A DNA stretch of 64,000 nt from Thecaphora thlaspeos (Eukaryota > Basidiomycota > Ustilaginomycetes > Urocystidales > Glomosporiaceae): NCBI GenBank assembly GCA_900291925.1, contig UWYS01000010.1:682001-746000 (forward strand), in the 5' to 3' direction. The notes beneath the pieces are model-generated. The model was not told where the DNA came from and did no database searches. It was given only the letters and a program-made list of their open reading frames with translations. The translations under genes and the position numbers were made by a program. Shown one piece after another: positions 31,321 through 41,595 of the stretch; the stretch's first letter is position 1, and the number at the start of each line of letters is the position of its first letter.

Positions 31321-34083
31321 ATGGCAAAGAAGAGGGGCAGGCCGCCGAAACACCCGTCCACCTCAGCACAACCCGCCCAGCCGCCTCCCGGCGCACCAAA
31401 GCGCAAACGAGGCCGGCCACGCAAGTCCGATAGCGTCCGGGTCAAGGAGGAGAGCGGCAACGGCGATCCCGATGACGATGACGGCGTCTTCGACTACCTC
31501 GGTCCATCGCCCCCGCGGGTGAAGAGGGAGAGCGCAGAGTCGAGACGCTTCTCGCCCTTTTTACAGATCTTCTCCAGCGACACCGAGCTTGCCGGACCCT
31601 CTGCTCACGACGGGCGCCGCCTTTCCGGCTTCGATCTCGCTGGGGCAGACGAAGAGGAGGACGAGATCGACGAGCTCGAGTCCGAACCCGAGGACGATTT
31701 GGACCACGCCTCTTTAGAGTGGATAGGTAAGCCGACGCCTTGCTGGAAGACGGCAACGCCAAGGCGAGAGGCGCGAGAGCTATCTGCCGTTGAGGTCGTC
31801 ATTGAACAGACCGACCTACAGTCGTGGCACACGCCCGTCAGGTACCGGAACGAGAAGGGCAGGCCGAGCGCTGTATCTATTCGGACCCCCATAGCGAAGA
31901 AGCAACCACGACCGGCGGCATCGTCGCAGAAGAAACGTGGCATCACCCGGGATTCGGTTGGCCGATATGCGATCACTACGCCCCCGCCCCCGCCTACAAT
32001 GCATCCCCAGCAGGACCATCTGCATGCTGCCACCAGCACCCGTCAGAACGGCGACAGCACGGCAGACATCGGTACGAAGGAGGAGGAAAGAAGACCAGCC
32101 GCGGAATCAGAACGGAAAGCGACACCGCCTCAGCCAGAAGGCTGGTACGATGTGGATAAAGCAGACGAGGCGGTCATGGCAACGAACCCCCAAGCGGCGG
32201 ACGAGGTATCAGAGATATCGGGAGAAGGAGAGCAGGGGAATGATCTCGCGGAGGTCGAGGAGGTGACGATGCTGGTGGCGGAGGAAGAAAGCGATTCGGA
32301 GGAAGCCGCAATGCTGGAGGAGCTCCGCGCTCTCCTCGAGGCAGACGGAGCCGACAGCGATTCCGGCGACGAAAACGAGACGTACGAGCAGAAGCGACAA
32401 CGAAAGCTCCGGCACAACGAGGCCCTTCTGGCCCAGCTCGGTCTTGGAGACGTTGGCGGCAATCGGCTGTTCGAGCCGGACAACGATCGCGGCGACAGCG
32501 TTAGGCCTGCGGACGACCCGGCCGACAAGGAGCAGCAACGGCTAGACGAGCACGCTCCGCACGAAAGAGACGCAGGCGCAAGCAACGCTGAACATCAGCT
32601 GGGACTCACAAAGAAGCGGAAGAGGTATGAGCGCAAGATCCGCTGGGCCGACGATAGCACCACCAAGGACGATCCGTTGCCGGGTACCAAGTTCGCGATG
32701 GCGTATCTCGAGATCCCGCAGATGAGGGAGAGAGCGCGAAACGAGTACTGCTACATCGAGGATATCCCAGAGCCCATCTACGAGGAGACCTGGAGCGAGC
32801 CAGAGGACGAAGACGTGGAGGAGGAGGAGGAGGCCGAGGTCGAGGCTGACGATGGGATTGGGCACGACGAGGACTCGAAGCGGGCGGGATCTAAGAAAGG
32901 CAAACGAGGTCGGCCACGGAAGTCGGCCGTCGACAAGGTGGACAAGCCGGCGAAGCCAAAAGCCAAGAAGATTATCGACTGGTCGGCGCCAGGTACCACT
33001 TGCCACCAATGCAGACGCAAGACGCAAGACGACAAGATGCGCTGCAGCTACACCAAGGGCGAATTCGCCTGCACGCTCCAGTTCTGCAGGCGTTGCATCG
33101 AGATCCGTTACGGCCTCGACTTTGACGCTAGCGCCACCGACTTTAAATGCCCGCGCTGCATGGGCTACTGCAATTGCTCGTAAGTATCTCCTCGTGCTGT
33201 TCGATCTGGACCGCTTGCTGCTGGCTTCGTGCTTCAACGCGATCTATGCCTCTGACACTGGTGTTGGCACTTGTCGCACCTCTCTTTTCCCTAAAACCCG
33301 TGCGACCCTTGCCTACACAGCATCTGCCTCCGGAAGAGCGGCCACGGACGTCAGCTCGTCGAGACGGGCCCCAACAGCAAACGTATGTCCTCACTCTCGA
33401 ACCTAATCAGGAACGCCAACGGCGAAAAGCGCTACGGCAGCGTCCGCGAATATATCCAGGCCTTGCTCGGCGGGCGGAAAAAGCTGCAGGAAGACGGTCC
33501 CACGCGCAACGTGAAACGTCGCCGCTCGTCTGAAAGCCTGTCATCTATGTCGGACGAAGGGGAAGATAGTCTCAACGACGACGACGACCAGGATGACCGT
33601 GGCAGCGATCATAGCCACGACTTCAGCCACGCCTACGACCGTGTCCGCGAACACGATGCAGAGGATGACGGCGATACCAGCATCGCTAGCATGGCGGAGT
33701 CGCCGCTGATAGACCAGTACGGACCTCGTCGGCCCCTCGTTCGTTACCACATTGTGCGTCTGCAGGACGACGAAGGCCGGCCGACGCTCAAATTTCGGTT
33801 TGTACCGCAGCGGACAAGGGCCTTTAGCATCGCCGAGCTCGCCTCGAACCCTACGGATGACCTCGTTGCTGAGCCGGGATCAGCCGCGGAGAGTTTCGGC
33901 ATAGCACCGGAACCGTCGACATACGAGTTGGTTGCTGCAACGACCGAGCTAGAAACGCAGCTGGAACCGGATCTGGAACCGGCCACAGACTTGACCGCGT
34001 ACTTCTCCTTCGATGACGACGATCCGATGGTCGAGATGCAGGGCGGTGAAGCGCACCAACAGTCCGCCGGGGCCTACTTTTGA
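31321..34083 (+). CDS. AT-hook protein with CDCA7-type 4CXXC zinc finger (zf-4CXXC_R1)
   Basis: Two exons (31321-33179, 33321-34083) encode 873 residues. The N-terminus carries AT-hook motifs KKRGRPPK and KRGRPRKS, and a third (GKRGRPRKS) sits near residue 530. The central region is acidic. From about residue 558 comes a Cys-rich domain: CHQCRRKTQDDKMRC, FCRRCIEIRYG, FKCPRCMGYCNCS and, across the intron, ICLRKSGH. That spacing is the zf-4CXXC_R1 domain of CDCA7, which in animals and plants recruits HELLS/LSH remodelers for heterochromatin and DNA-methylation upkeep. The C-terminal 230 residues are polar and acidic. The role here is inferred; a chromatin-bound transcription factor without a methylation link is equally possible. 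Confidence 0.78.
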
Positions 34084-34843
34084 GGTCGTGATCCAAGCGC
34101 TATCCCATGGCCCGCTTTCTCGGCGCGTTGCCCGTCCACCGATACATCAACATCTCCATAGCGACGATTCCCGCCCGCAACCTCCCCCCCCCCACAACAC
34201 ACACACACACACACACACTATCATTGTATTCTAAGGCTCCTCTGCGTTCTAGTGTAGCCTTTTACGGCTGGATCAAAAGACGATCTCCCTTTCGTCAAGG
34301 GGAAGGGCTCGCTGTCCGTGCAAGGCTGCCGAAGCGCGGGCTACTGTATTGATCTTTGCAGATCGACGGACGAATACTGTCTGTTACACGATTGCCTCCT
34401 GGCTCTTAATTGACGCTGTACGCAGCGCAGCAAGTCCGGAATGCCTCAATTTCGCACATGGTCAGCAACTGTTCTGGCTCCTTTCCTTTCCTTCCACCTT
34501 TGCGGTTGCTTTCGAACGGGCAGCGGTCATCAGCGATCAAGACCGCGCTCGTCTGACGACACGGCTTCTGACCAACGTTCCTGTCTCAGTGTGGCCTACA
34601 GCCGTCATCCCAGGACCCTCATCCTGTCCCCATGCTTATTCCGTCCATCTGTTGGCCTCGCAGGTGAGAAGAGGGTGAGCTTGATCCGTGTAGCGTGAGG
34701 ATGCTCGCGACATCTGCATTTTCATTCTTGATTGGGTTATTCCTCCGTAGAAGACGAAAACTCCTGATAGATTTACAGTTCGGCCAATCGAGAAAATGGG
34801 GGAGAGACACAGGCGGACACTCTCGCAGCAACGTGCGGGGTCT
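34084..34843. other. Intergenic, convergent 3' ends
   Basis: 760 bases between the CDCA7-like stop and the MAPEG stop. It includes an (AC)n microsatellite at about 34194-34219. No gene recognised. Confidence 0.4.
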
Positions 34844-35725
34844 CTACTTGAGGCCAAGGAAAGACTTGAGAGGCTCCCAGCCAAGATTAAGCTGCGGATC
34901 GAGGCAGAGCGGGGACACGGCGTTAGGAAACCATGGAAGTGAAAGGCGCGGGGTAGGGCCAGCAGATGGGCGAGGCGATCCGCTTCCTTAAGAGGCTACC
35001 CGGGAAGGGCTCCCACTCACGTTGTAGAGTCCTGCGCCGAGGGTAATTGTCCAGGTGGCGAGCACGCCGACCAGCCTGCCGCGGCCAACGGAATTTGGCG
35101 CGGTGATGCCGAGGGAGTGTGCGACGCGTGCAACAAAGAGGGACGAGTAGGCGGCATGGACGAGGCTGGTGGGTGCACCGTTGAGCTCGGCGAGGAAGAT
35201 GAGGAAAAAGGCAAAGGGCGTGCTTTCGGTAAAGTTTGCATGGGCGCGGACGGCCCTCTTGAGCTTGGCGTCGTCGTCGGGGTTGGCGGTCTTGTTGTTA
35301 ACGCGGATCGACTGCGAGCCTCCCTCGCCAAGCACCAAGCCTGTCTTCATACGAAGGGCGGAGACCGAAGCGCCGAGGTAGGTGTAGTAGCCTGTCGCGA
35401 CCACCGCGTTAGCATCGATAGGAGGGCAACAAGGCTTGGAGTTCAGCGAGGTGAGGGTGATGTTCATCGACGACGGCAGCAAGCCAGCGCCTTTTCAAGC
35501 TGCGACGCGGAAAGAAGGAACTCACCAGCAAAGAGGGCCGAGTGTGCCAGCGAGGCCTGTAGAGGGAGCAGGAAGCCAGACACGAAGAGGAGAGGGTGAG
35601 CCGAAGAAGAGCGTCAGAGGACGGTTCAAAGTGGGCGACAGCGGGCCGCAGCAGGGACCGCGGAGGCGTTGCTGGCGCAAAGGGGGGGCAAAGAGACTCA
35701 CGGGACTAAGGACGAAGAGAGGCAT
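34844..35725 (-). CDS. MAPEG-family membrane protein (microsomal glutathione transferase-like)
   Basis: A four-exon model (35702-35725, 35526-35556, 35021-35490, 34844-34891) encodes 190 residues. MAPEG proteins are four-helix membrane enzymes of glutathione and eicosanoid metabolism. The family core is clear: YYTYLGASVSALRMKTG, RAVRAHANFTESTPFAFFLIFLAELNGAP (quoted here in one short piece: RAHANFTESTPF), SLFVARVAHSLG and the last helix LVGVLATWTITLGAGLYN. The final 16 residues come from the small last exon. The intron between exons 2 and 3 would be only 35 nt, far below others here; the protein may instead start at the ATG at 35467 (164 residues), with the upstream pieces belonging to the leader or to a damaged first helix. 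Substrate unknown. Confidence 0.72.
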
Positions 35726-36434
35726 GTTGGCGGTGTCTGTGTTGTGGTGTCTAGAGCTGCGGAGTGGTGAGGCGGATGTGGTGGGTGGTGGAGGGAAGAG
35801 ATGGTGGTGGAGAGCAGCTCGACGGCGAGCGTGCGATCGCGGAGCGTGGAGCATCGAGCGTCGAGTCATGAGTCACGCGCCCCATGGCCCGAGCCCCGCT
35901 TGCCCGATTTTGGCCTCTTTCTCCTGCGCCCGCGCCTCCAAGCACGCAGGGGTTGCGCGCTTTGGCTCGACACGGCCGAGAAAAGCGCCAGCCCTTGACC
36001 ACCTCACGCCGGTGGACTAAGTCGTCTCCTCCGTCTGCTCCCCGGGATACCTTTTGCGCTGCGCTGAGACGCCTGTCGCCAGCGACGCAGAGCGGAGCCG
36101 GGCGGCTCCGAGCGAGGGCAGCCTGGCGTTTGGTCCAACTTTTCTCGGACTCAGGCCGGCCGGCACCGCTGCTTCACTGCCTCGAGCGCGCCCTTGGCGG
36201 GGCAGCAGGGTGAGCCAAGATTGTGGCGGGCCCCGACCCACGACACGCACGTCGAGCGCCGGGCGCCACCTACACCGCCACCTTCTTTCCCGCCCACCAC
36301 GCTTAATCGCCCTCACGCACACACATCGCCTACGCCCTCCGCACACAAAGTCCTCTTGACAATCTCGAGCAGCACCACCGCCGACTTCACGATACCCTAC
36401 ACCGCACGCACCCTCACACCGACGCTCATCCATC
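35726..36434. promoter_or_regulatory. Divergent promoter MAPEG / SNC synaptobrevin
   Basis: 709 bases between head-to-head genes; the SNC-proximal 200 bases are C/A-rich with ACGCACACACA and TACACCGCACGCACC leader-like sequence. Confidence 0.4.
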
Positions 36435-37514
36435 ATGTCCGCACAGAACGAGAGCCGATACGACCCTTACATTCCCGCCGGCAACTCAAGCTCCAACCCT
36501 TCCGGCGGAGATGCAAACTTCAGCAACTCAAAGACGGCGAGGATCCACTCGGAGATTGACAACACAATCTCCATCATGAGGGACAACATCAACAAGGGTG
36601 AGCCACGCCCATCCGCCCGGACGACCTGGTACAAGGCTTCCGAAAGGAGGTATGCTGTGTGCAGCCCGCTGACCGCGCTATCCACGCTTTCCGTGCCTTT
36701 GCGCGCCTTTTGCGACAGTCAACGAGCGAGGAGAGAACCTCAACAGCCTCCAGGATAAGACCGGTAAGTTTTCCGGATGCTTTGCCTCTGGGCCTTCCGA
36801 CGCGCCTTTTCCCGTCTGCCCTCTGTCCTCTGCCGTCGCCGACCGTAAGGCGACTCTCACCAAGGGTTAGAAGAGATAACCCCGGAGGCGTCACAGCTTA
36901 CTGTGCTGCCTGTTTGGCGTGCGAATCCGGGCGTCCGCCAACGTCATGGACCGCAGCACTGCGATCTGGCGAAGCCCTCATTCTGACAACCCGCCTACCG
37001 CCGTTTTTGCTTCTCTCGTACAGACAACCTCGCCGTTTCGGCGCAGGGTTTCCGCAGAGGCGCCAACCGGGTCAGGAAGCAGATGTGGTGGAAGGACATG
37101 AAGATGCGAAGTGAGTATGACTTGTTCTGCTGCAGCAGCGAATTTCCTTGCCCGCAGGCTGTGTCGACTGACGCTTTGGCTTCAAGCATCTGCCTGGAAC
37201 TCTGCTTTTGCCGTTTGGTTCAGTCATCATCATTGGTGAGTCCGTCTTTTGACGTTATTCGACCGAGCCTGACGTTCGCGTGCCAATGTAGCTAACTAGC
37301 ACATTGCTACCGCTTGACCTCTCTCCCCGGACACTCCTTCGCAGTCGGTATCATTCTCCTGCTCTGCGTCATCATCAGTGAGTGCCTTGACCTGGCTGGT
37401 GGCCTGCATTCTTCCCAGGAAATGGTTGGCTGACAGTGATGTACCACTCTCTCTGTCTCTGTCCCGCTCTCTATCTCCCTCGCGACAGTCCCGATCGTCG
37501 TAAAGACAAAGTAA
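36435..37514 (+). CDS. SNC1: Synaptobrevin/VAMP R-SNARE, SNC1/2-type
   Basis: Six exons (36435-36597, 36719-36763, 37024-37110, 37224-37235, 37345-37377, 37489-37514) encode 121 residues. This v-SNARE sits on exocytic vesicles and pairs with plasma-membrane SSO/SEC9. The SNARE motif reads [34 protein letters not shown] with the zero-layer Arg in NERG, then [20 protein letters not shown] just before the membrane. The C-terminal anchor [20 protein letters not shown] is assembled from three tiny exons (12, 33 and 26 nt), leaving a short KTK tail. All introns join in consistent phase 1 with TC starting each following exon. Residues 1-30 are Asn/Ser/Gly-rich. Confidence 0.93.
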
Positions 37515-38354
37515 GGACAAGCCGGACAGTCGGTGCCGCCTCTCTTTGTGCCGTGACTGCCACAGGCCCGCGTTCGCTGCTGCTCTGCTTCTCTGCGTGG
37601 ATCTAACCGGCCTCGTCCCTCGTCTTGACCCTGTAAATGTACCTCGTTTTCTATCCCTTACTTCTATGCGGTTCACACTCTCCTGAGCGGCGCTCCATTG
37701 CAAGCCCTTTCAGCACACGCACAACGAGGTAGGCCGATCCTCGATGTGTCTCGTGTGTCGAACCCCAAGGGCGGGGTTACAGGCGCCAACTGTCGGCGTT
37801 CGCTGGCGGCCGGTGCCGAGTGACTACGGAGATGACGACGTCGAAGCCTTGGCTCGCTCGGTAGGATGTTGGGTGCCCATGTTGCTGGACGAGCTTCTCG
37901 AAGAGGTAACCTGAAAACACTTTGAACGATGCCGAGCTGGTCCCGGACCAAGGTTGAGCGCAAGCAGCTCCTTTGCTGAGCCCCTGCGCGGGCCCTTGTG
38001 GCGGCCGCTGCATCCTGAAGTCATGACGCAAAATAATGCCCGCCAGCTATATAGAGGGGAACGGAACCGAAATGGAAGCTGGTGGACCCCGTCAGGAAGA
38101 AACGGGGGCGCAACTCGACGTTTAGCAAGCAAGAATCAGGGTCAAACAAGGCCCCCCTCCCTTTCTTCTCACCACCACTTGCAGTCAGCCCTTGCCTCAC
38201 AACATCCTCCCTCCTCTTTACACTCGCCACAGCCCCTTTGCTCGGACCGTTCTTGCTCATCCCCTATATATCGCGTCGTCTCGCCTGCCTTCTGGCCCCA
38301 CTGTTTCCTTCCTTCGCCCCCCGTACCCGCGAAACATCAGCCATACTGCCAACC
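37515..38354. promoter_or_regulatory. Intergenic; ferrochelatase promoter with TATA-like element
   Basis: 840 bases. TATATAT at 38265-38271 lies 84-90 bases before the ferrochelatase ATG, and a second CTATATAG sits near 38047. No gene is recognised in 37515-38000. Confidence 0.45.
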
Positions 38355-39793
38355 ATGCTCTCGGCATCCGGTCGCTCTGGCGCCGTCCGCTCCTGGACAC
38401 AGGGCGCAAATGGCGCTTCGCCTTCCCGACTGGTAGCTCGCTCTGTCGCTCTCTCCTCCCGGCACCTAGCCACCGAGGCGAGCTCCTCGACCTCATCCGC
38501 TACCGCCAAGAAGAAGGGCCCCACCGCCGTCCTGCTCATGAACATGGGCGGACCTTCGACCGCGACAAGGGAGGAGGTCGGTGACTTTCTCTCACGCCTC
38601 TTCCACGATCGCGAGCTGATCCAGCTGCCCTTCCAGTCTCGTCTCGCCCCGCTCATCGCTCGCCGTAGGACGCCCAAGATCGCCGACCAGTATGAAAAGA
38701 TCGGAGGCGGCTCCCCTATCCTCCGATGGACAAATACCCAGGGCAAAGCCATGACCGACCTGCTCGATCAGCTCCATCCTCAAACCGCTCCGCACAAGCA
38801 CTACGTCGCCTTCCGGTACGCCAGGCCCCTGACGGAGGAGGCTCTCGACCAGATGGCCGAGGACGGCGTGACCCGAGCCGTCGGCTTCACCCAGTACCCT
38901 CAGTACAGCTGCAGCACCACCGGGAGCAACCTCAACGAGCTCTTTCGAGAGATTCAGAGGCGCAAGGCCCGCGGCGCTCCCGAAGGCGATATCCAGTGGT
39001 CGCTCATCGACCGCTGGCCGACCCACCCGCTCCTCGTCCAAGCCTTCACCAACCGCGTCAAGGCGGCACTTGACACCTACCCGGAAGCGATGCGCAACAA
39101 GGTCCCCATCATGTTCAGCGCCCACTCGCTGCCAATGCAGATCGTCTCGGACCGAGGAGACCCCTACCCGGCCGAAGTCGCCGCCACGGTGCACGGCGTG
39201 ATGGAGAAGCTAGGATGGAGCAACCCTTACCGCGTCACTTGGCAGAGCCAAGTGGGGCCTGCTGCCTGGCTCGGCCCGCAGACCAGCGACACGGTCAAGG
39301 GCTGGGCGAAGCAGGGCCACAAAGACGCCGTCGTGGTCCCAATTGCTTTTACTAGCGACCACATCGAGACGCTGTTCGAGCTGGACCAGGAGCTCCACGA
39401 GGAGGCCGAAGAGGTGAGTGTCTGATCTGGCCCGCTGCGAATATGAAATCGGCGTTCCCTTAAGCAGCCGCAGACCAAATCGCTTGAGCTGACCATTCTC
39501 CTCCGACCCCTCCTCACCCCAACGTCGGTATAACTCTGAGACAGCACGGCATGAGGCTGAAGCGAGCCGAGTCGCTCAACGACGAGCCTACCTTTATTCG
39601 AGCCATGGCCGAGGTCATGACATCGCACCTGTCGGCGCTCGAGGGCACGGCGAGCAAGATCGAGGGTGACAAGCCGGGCGCCTCGGTGTGGAATCAGGGC
39701 TACACGAGCAAGCAGATGCTCCTCCGCTGTCCCGGCTGCGTCAACCCGGTCTGCCAGGAGCAGAAGGACTTTTTTGGCCGAGTCTCATCGTAG
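38355..39793 (+). CDS. HEM15: Ferrochelatase (heme synthase)
   Basis: Two exons (38355-39413, 39545-39793) encode 435 residues. Ferrochelatase inserts ferrous iron into protoporphyrin IX at the inner mitochondrial membrane. The first ~48 residues are Arg/Ser/Ala-rich without acids at the start, a mitochondrial presequence. Family motifs include VLLMNMGGPSTATREEVGDF, the QYPQYSCSTTGSNLNE active-site region, FSAHSLPMQI with the proton-abstracting His, TWQSQVGPAAWLGPQT and the FTSDHIETLFELDQE helix. The C-terminus has CPGCVNPVC (Cys 415, 418, 423), which with Cys 186 of YSCSTT matches the four ligands of the [2Fe-2S] cluster seen in animal ferrochelatases. The ATG was chosen for the presequence; the frame is open further upstream in 5' leader sequence. 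Confidence 0.95.
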
Positions 39794-40167
39794 GCTGCGG
39801 CGGCAACGCCTGTAGAGGCGCGACGGAAGAAGGGAGGGTCGCGAAGGAGCGTGGCTGTGAACGAGCGGCGGAACAGGTCGAATTGAGTCCACAGGAGGGC
39901 CAGATCAGCGCACGCTTTGTGGAGGCCTTGCTTATAAGTACAAAGGGGCGACGGAGAGAAATGCAGTCATTCGCCGGTGAGGAAAGGGCTGGCCTCGGCG
40001 ACAGGAACACGACCTGACCCAGATAGAAGAGAGTGGAGACAGACACGATGCGATGCGGGGACAGTGAAGGGTGGAATACATGCAGGACCGAGGATCAGGG
40101 ATGGTGAGGTGCAAACACGCACCTTGCGAAAAGGCGAGGCGGGGCGAGTTTAGCGTGTACGGAGACT
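39794..40167. other. Convergent intergenic region
   Basis: 374 bases between the stops of ferrochelatase and the E2 gene; only 3' UTR-like sequence seen. Confidence 0.4.
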
Positions 40168-40762
40168 TTAGACGGTGTCGTCGTGATAGACAAAGTGGCT
40201 GTCCTTGGGAGACTTGGGTGCTCTTTTGCAGTAGGCGTCATTGTCTGGCGGCACTTCGAGCTTCTGTGCGGTACAGAGGGAGCAGGCGCGATCGGTAGGG
40301 AGAGGGGTCGCCAAGAGACCGGGTCAGGTTGGTCAAGCTTCTCTCGGCTGAGTGGGCGAGAGCCCAGTCGGCGAGCGGTGAAGCTGGAGGTGCACCTACC
40401 TTGCAGCTGGCAAGCATGCTCTGGAGGGTGAGGAGGACGGAGCTGACATTGAGCACGGGCGACCATTCGTTTCCGAGAATGGATGCGCAGATATGGCCGT
40501 TACTGTAGATATGCGGGTGTACGGGAGCCTCGTAACCGTCTGTGGTGAGGAAGACGACCTCGGGGCTCTCGAGCGGGTAGCTGTCGCTGAAGCGGAAGCG
40601 AAGGGCAAAGACCTGGCCCTCGTAGAGGCTGTTGCCGAGGACACGAAGGGAAAACTTCCACTCCTGGAGGTCTTTGTCCTGCATGATCTCGGTGCCGGTG
40701 GGCGTGCCCTTTGTGCGTAGCTCTGAGAGCTCCTTGCCGAGACGCTTTGAGGCGATCCTCAT
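40168..40762 (-). CDS. UBC16: UBE2W-like ubiquitin-conjugating enzyme (E2)
   Basis: Two exons (40400-40762, 40168-40263; 136-nt intron) encode 152 residues. The UBC fold is complete: helix 1 RIASKRLGKELSEL, VFALRFRFSDSYPLESPEVVF, HPHIYSNGHICASIL with the active-site Cys, and NEWSPVLNVSSVLLTLQSML. The C-terminal exon reads VPPDNDAYCKRAPK and ends WHD-like as FVYHDDTV, close to UBE2W, which ubiquitinates protein N-termini. As in UBE2W, the usual HPN triad before the Cys is replaced (HIYSNG). The gene lies head-to-head with a HECT E3 gene 833 bases away. Substrates are unknown. Confidence 0.88.
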
Positions 40763-41595
40763 TGTGTCACAGATAGTCGGCGCCGTGGGTTGCAGCAGAT
40801 GCGGCGGGGGCGATGGTAGTCTGAGGGCGCAGAGTGCAAGCGGCGGAGGGATGGGATGAGGAAGGAGGAATAAAAGGATGGGAAGGGTAGAGTGGTGATC
40901 TTGACGAAAGGGAAAGGGGGGCGCGAGCCCACATAAAGGAAGCGCTTTGCCTTTTGACGCGCGGTTTACGGCGTGTCACTTTGACCTGTTTGACCGCCAT
41001 CGGGCCTCTTGGATACGCACGGGCCAGCCAGCGTGCGCACCAGCCAGCGTGCGCACCAGCCAGCGCGCTCCATGGAAAGAGAGCGTGCAGGGGCCATCAC
41101 TTGCGTGATCGAAAGCACGAGGCACCAAGCCACACGCGGGCTCAGCTCCACATTTCAATGATTCTTATTGCCGTGCTTCGTGTGGCATTCAAGTTTTCAC
41201 TTCCTCGCTTCCTACTTCCATCACCTCGACCGCCTCCACCGCTCTCGCCGCTGCCACCGGAACACGCAGAAAGCACTCGGGTCCTTATCAACGCCTGGAC
41301 TGGCCTTCGCCCGCCCCTTTCTCACTCACGTCTTGCTCCCAAGTCCTCTCAGAGCATCTTTTCGCTCGCTAGCCAGCTGCACTCGTGCCACATGTCCCAG
41401 TAAGTCCATGTCGTGGTCCAGATCCGTAAAGAGCCGTCTCCAAGCAGCATCATCTTGAAGTCCCATCAAAGCCCTTTTCTGCAAAATCTTCCTCCTCCTT
41501 CTTCCTCTTCCTTCAACCTCAGCCTACCACCATCCGGGCCACCACCCGAAGCCATCAACATCATTCCTATTCCCATCGGTCTATTCGCAGCAGCC
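40763..41595. promoter_or_regulatory. Divergent region between E2 and HECT E3 genes
   Basis: 833 bases. Three near-perfect CCAGCCAGCGTGCGCA-type copies occur at 41019-41065. A possible small upstream exon ends at CAC ATG TCC CA/GTAAGT (41392-41399). CT-rich sequence precedes the chosen E3 start. Confidence 0.45.

Noticed and set aside
34194..34219. (AC)n run as a functional element
   Set aside because: Simple microsatellite in a 3' flank; nothing indicates function.
38082..38354. In-frame upstream extension of ferrochelatase
   Set aside because: It crosses the TATA-like element and CT-rich leader; the ATG at 38355 gives a normal presequence.
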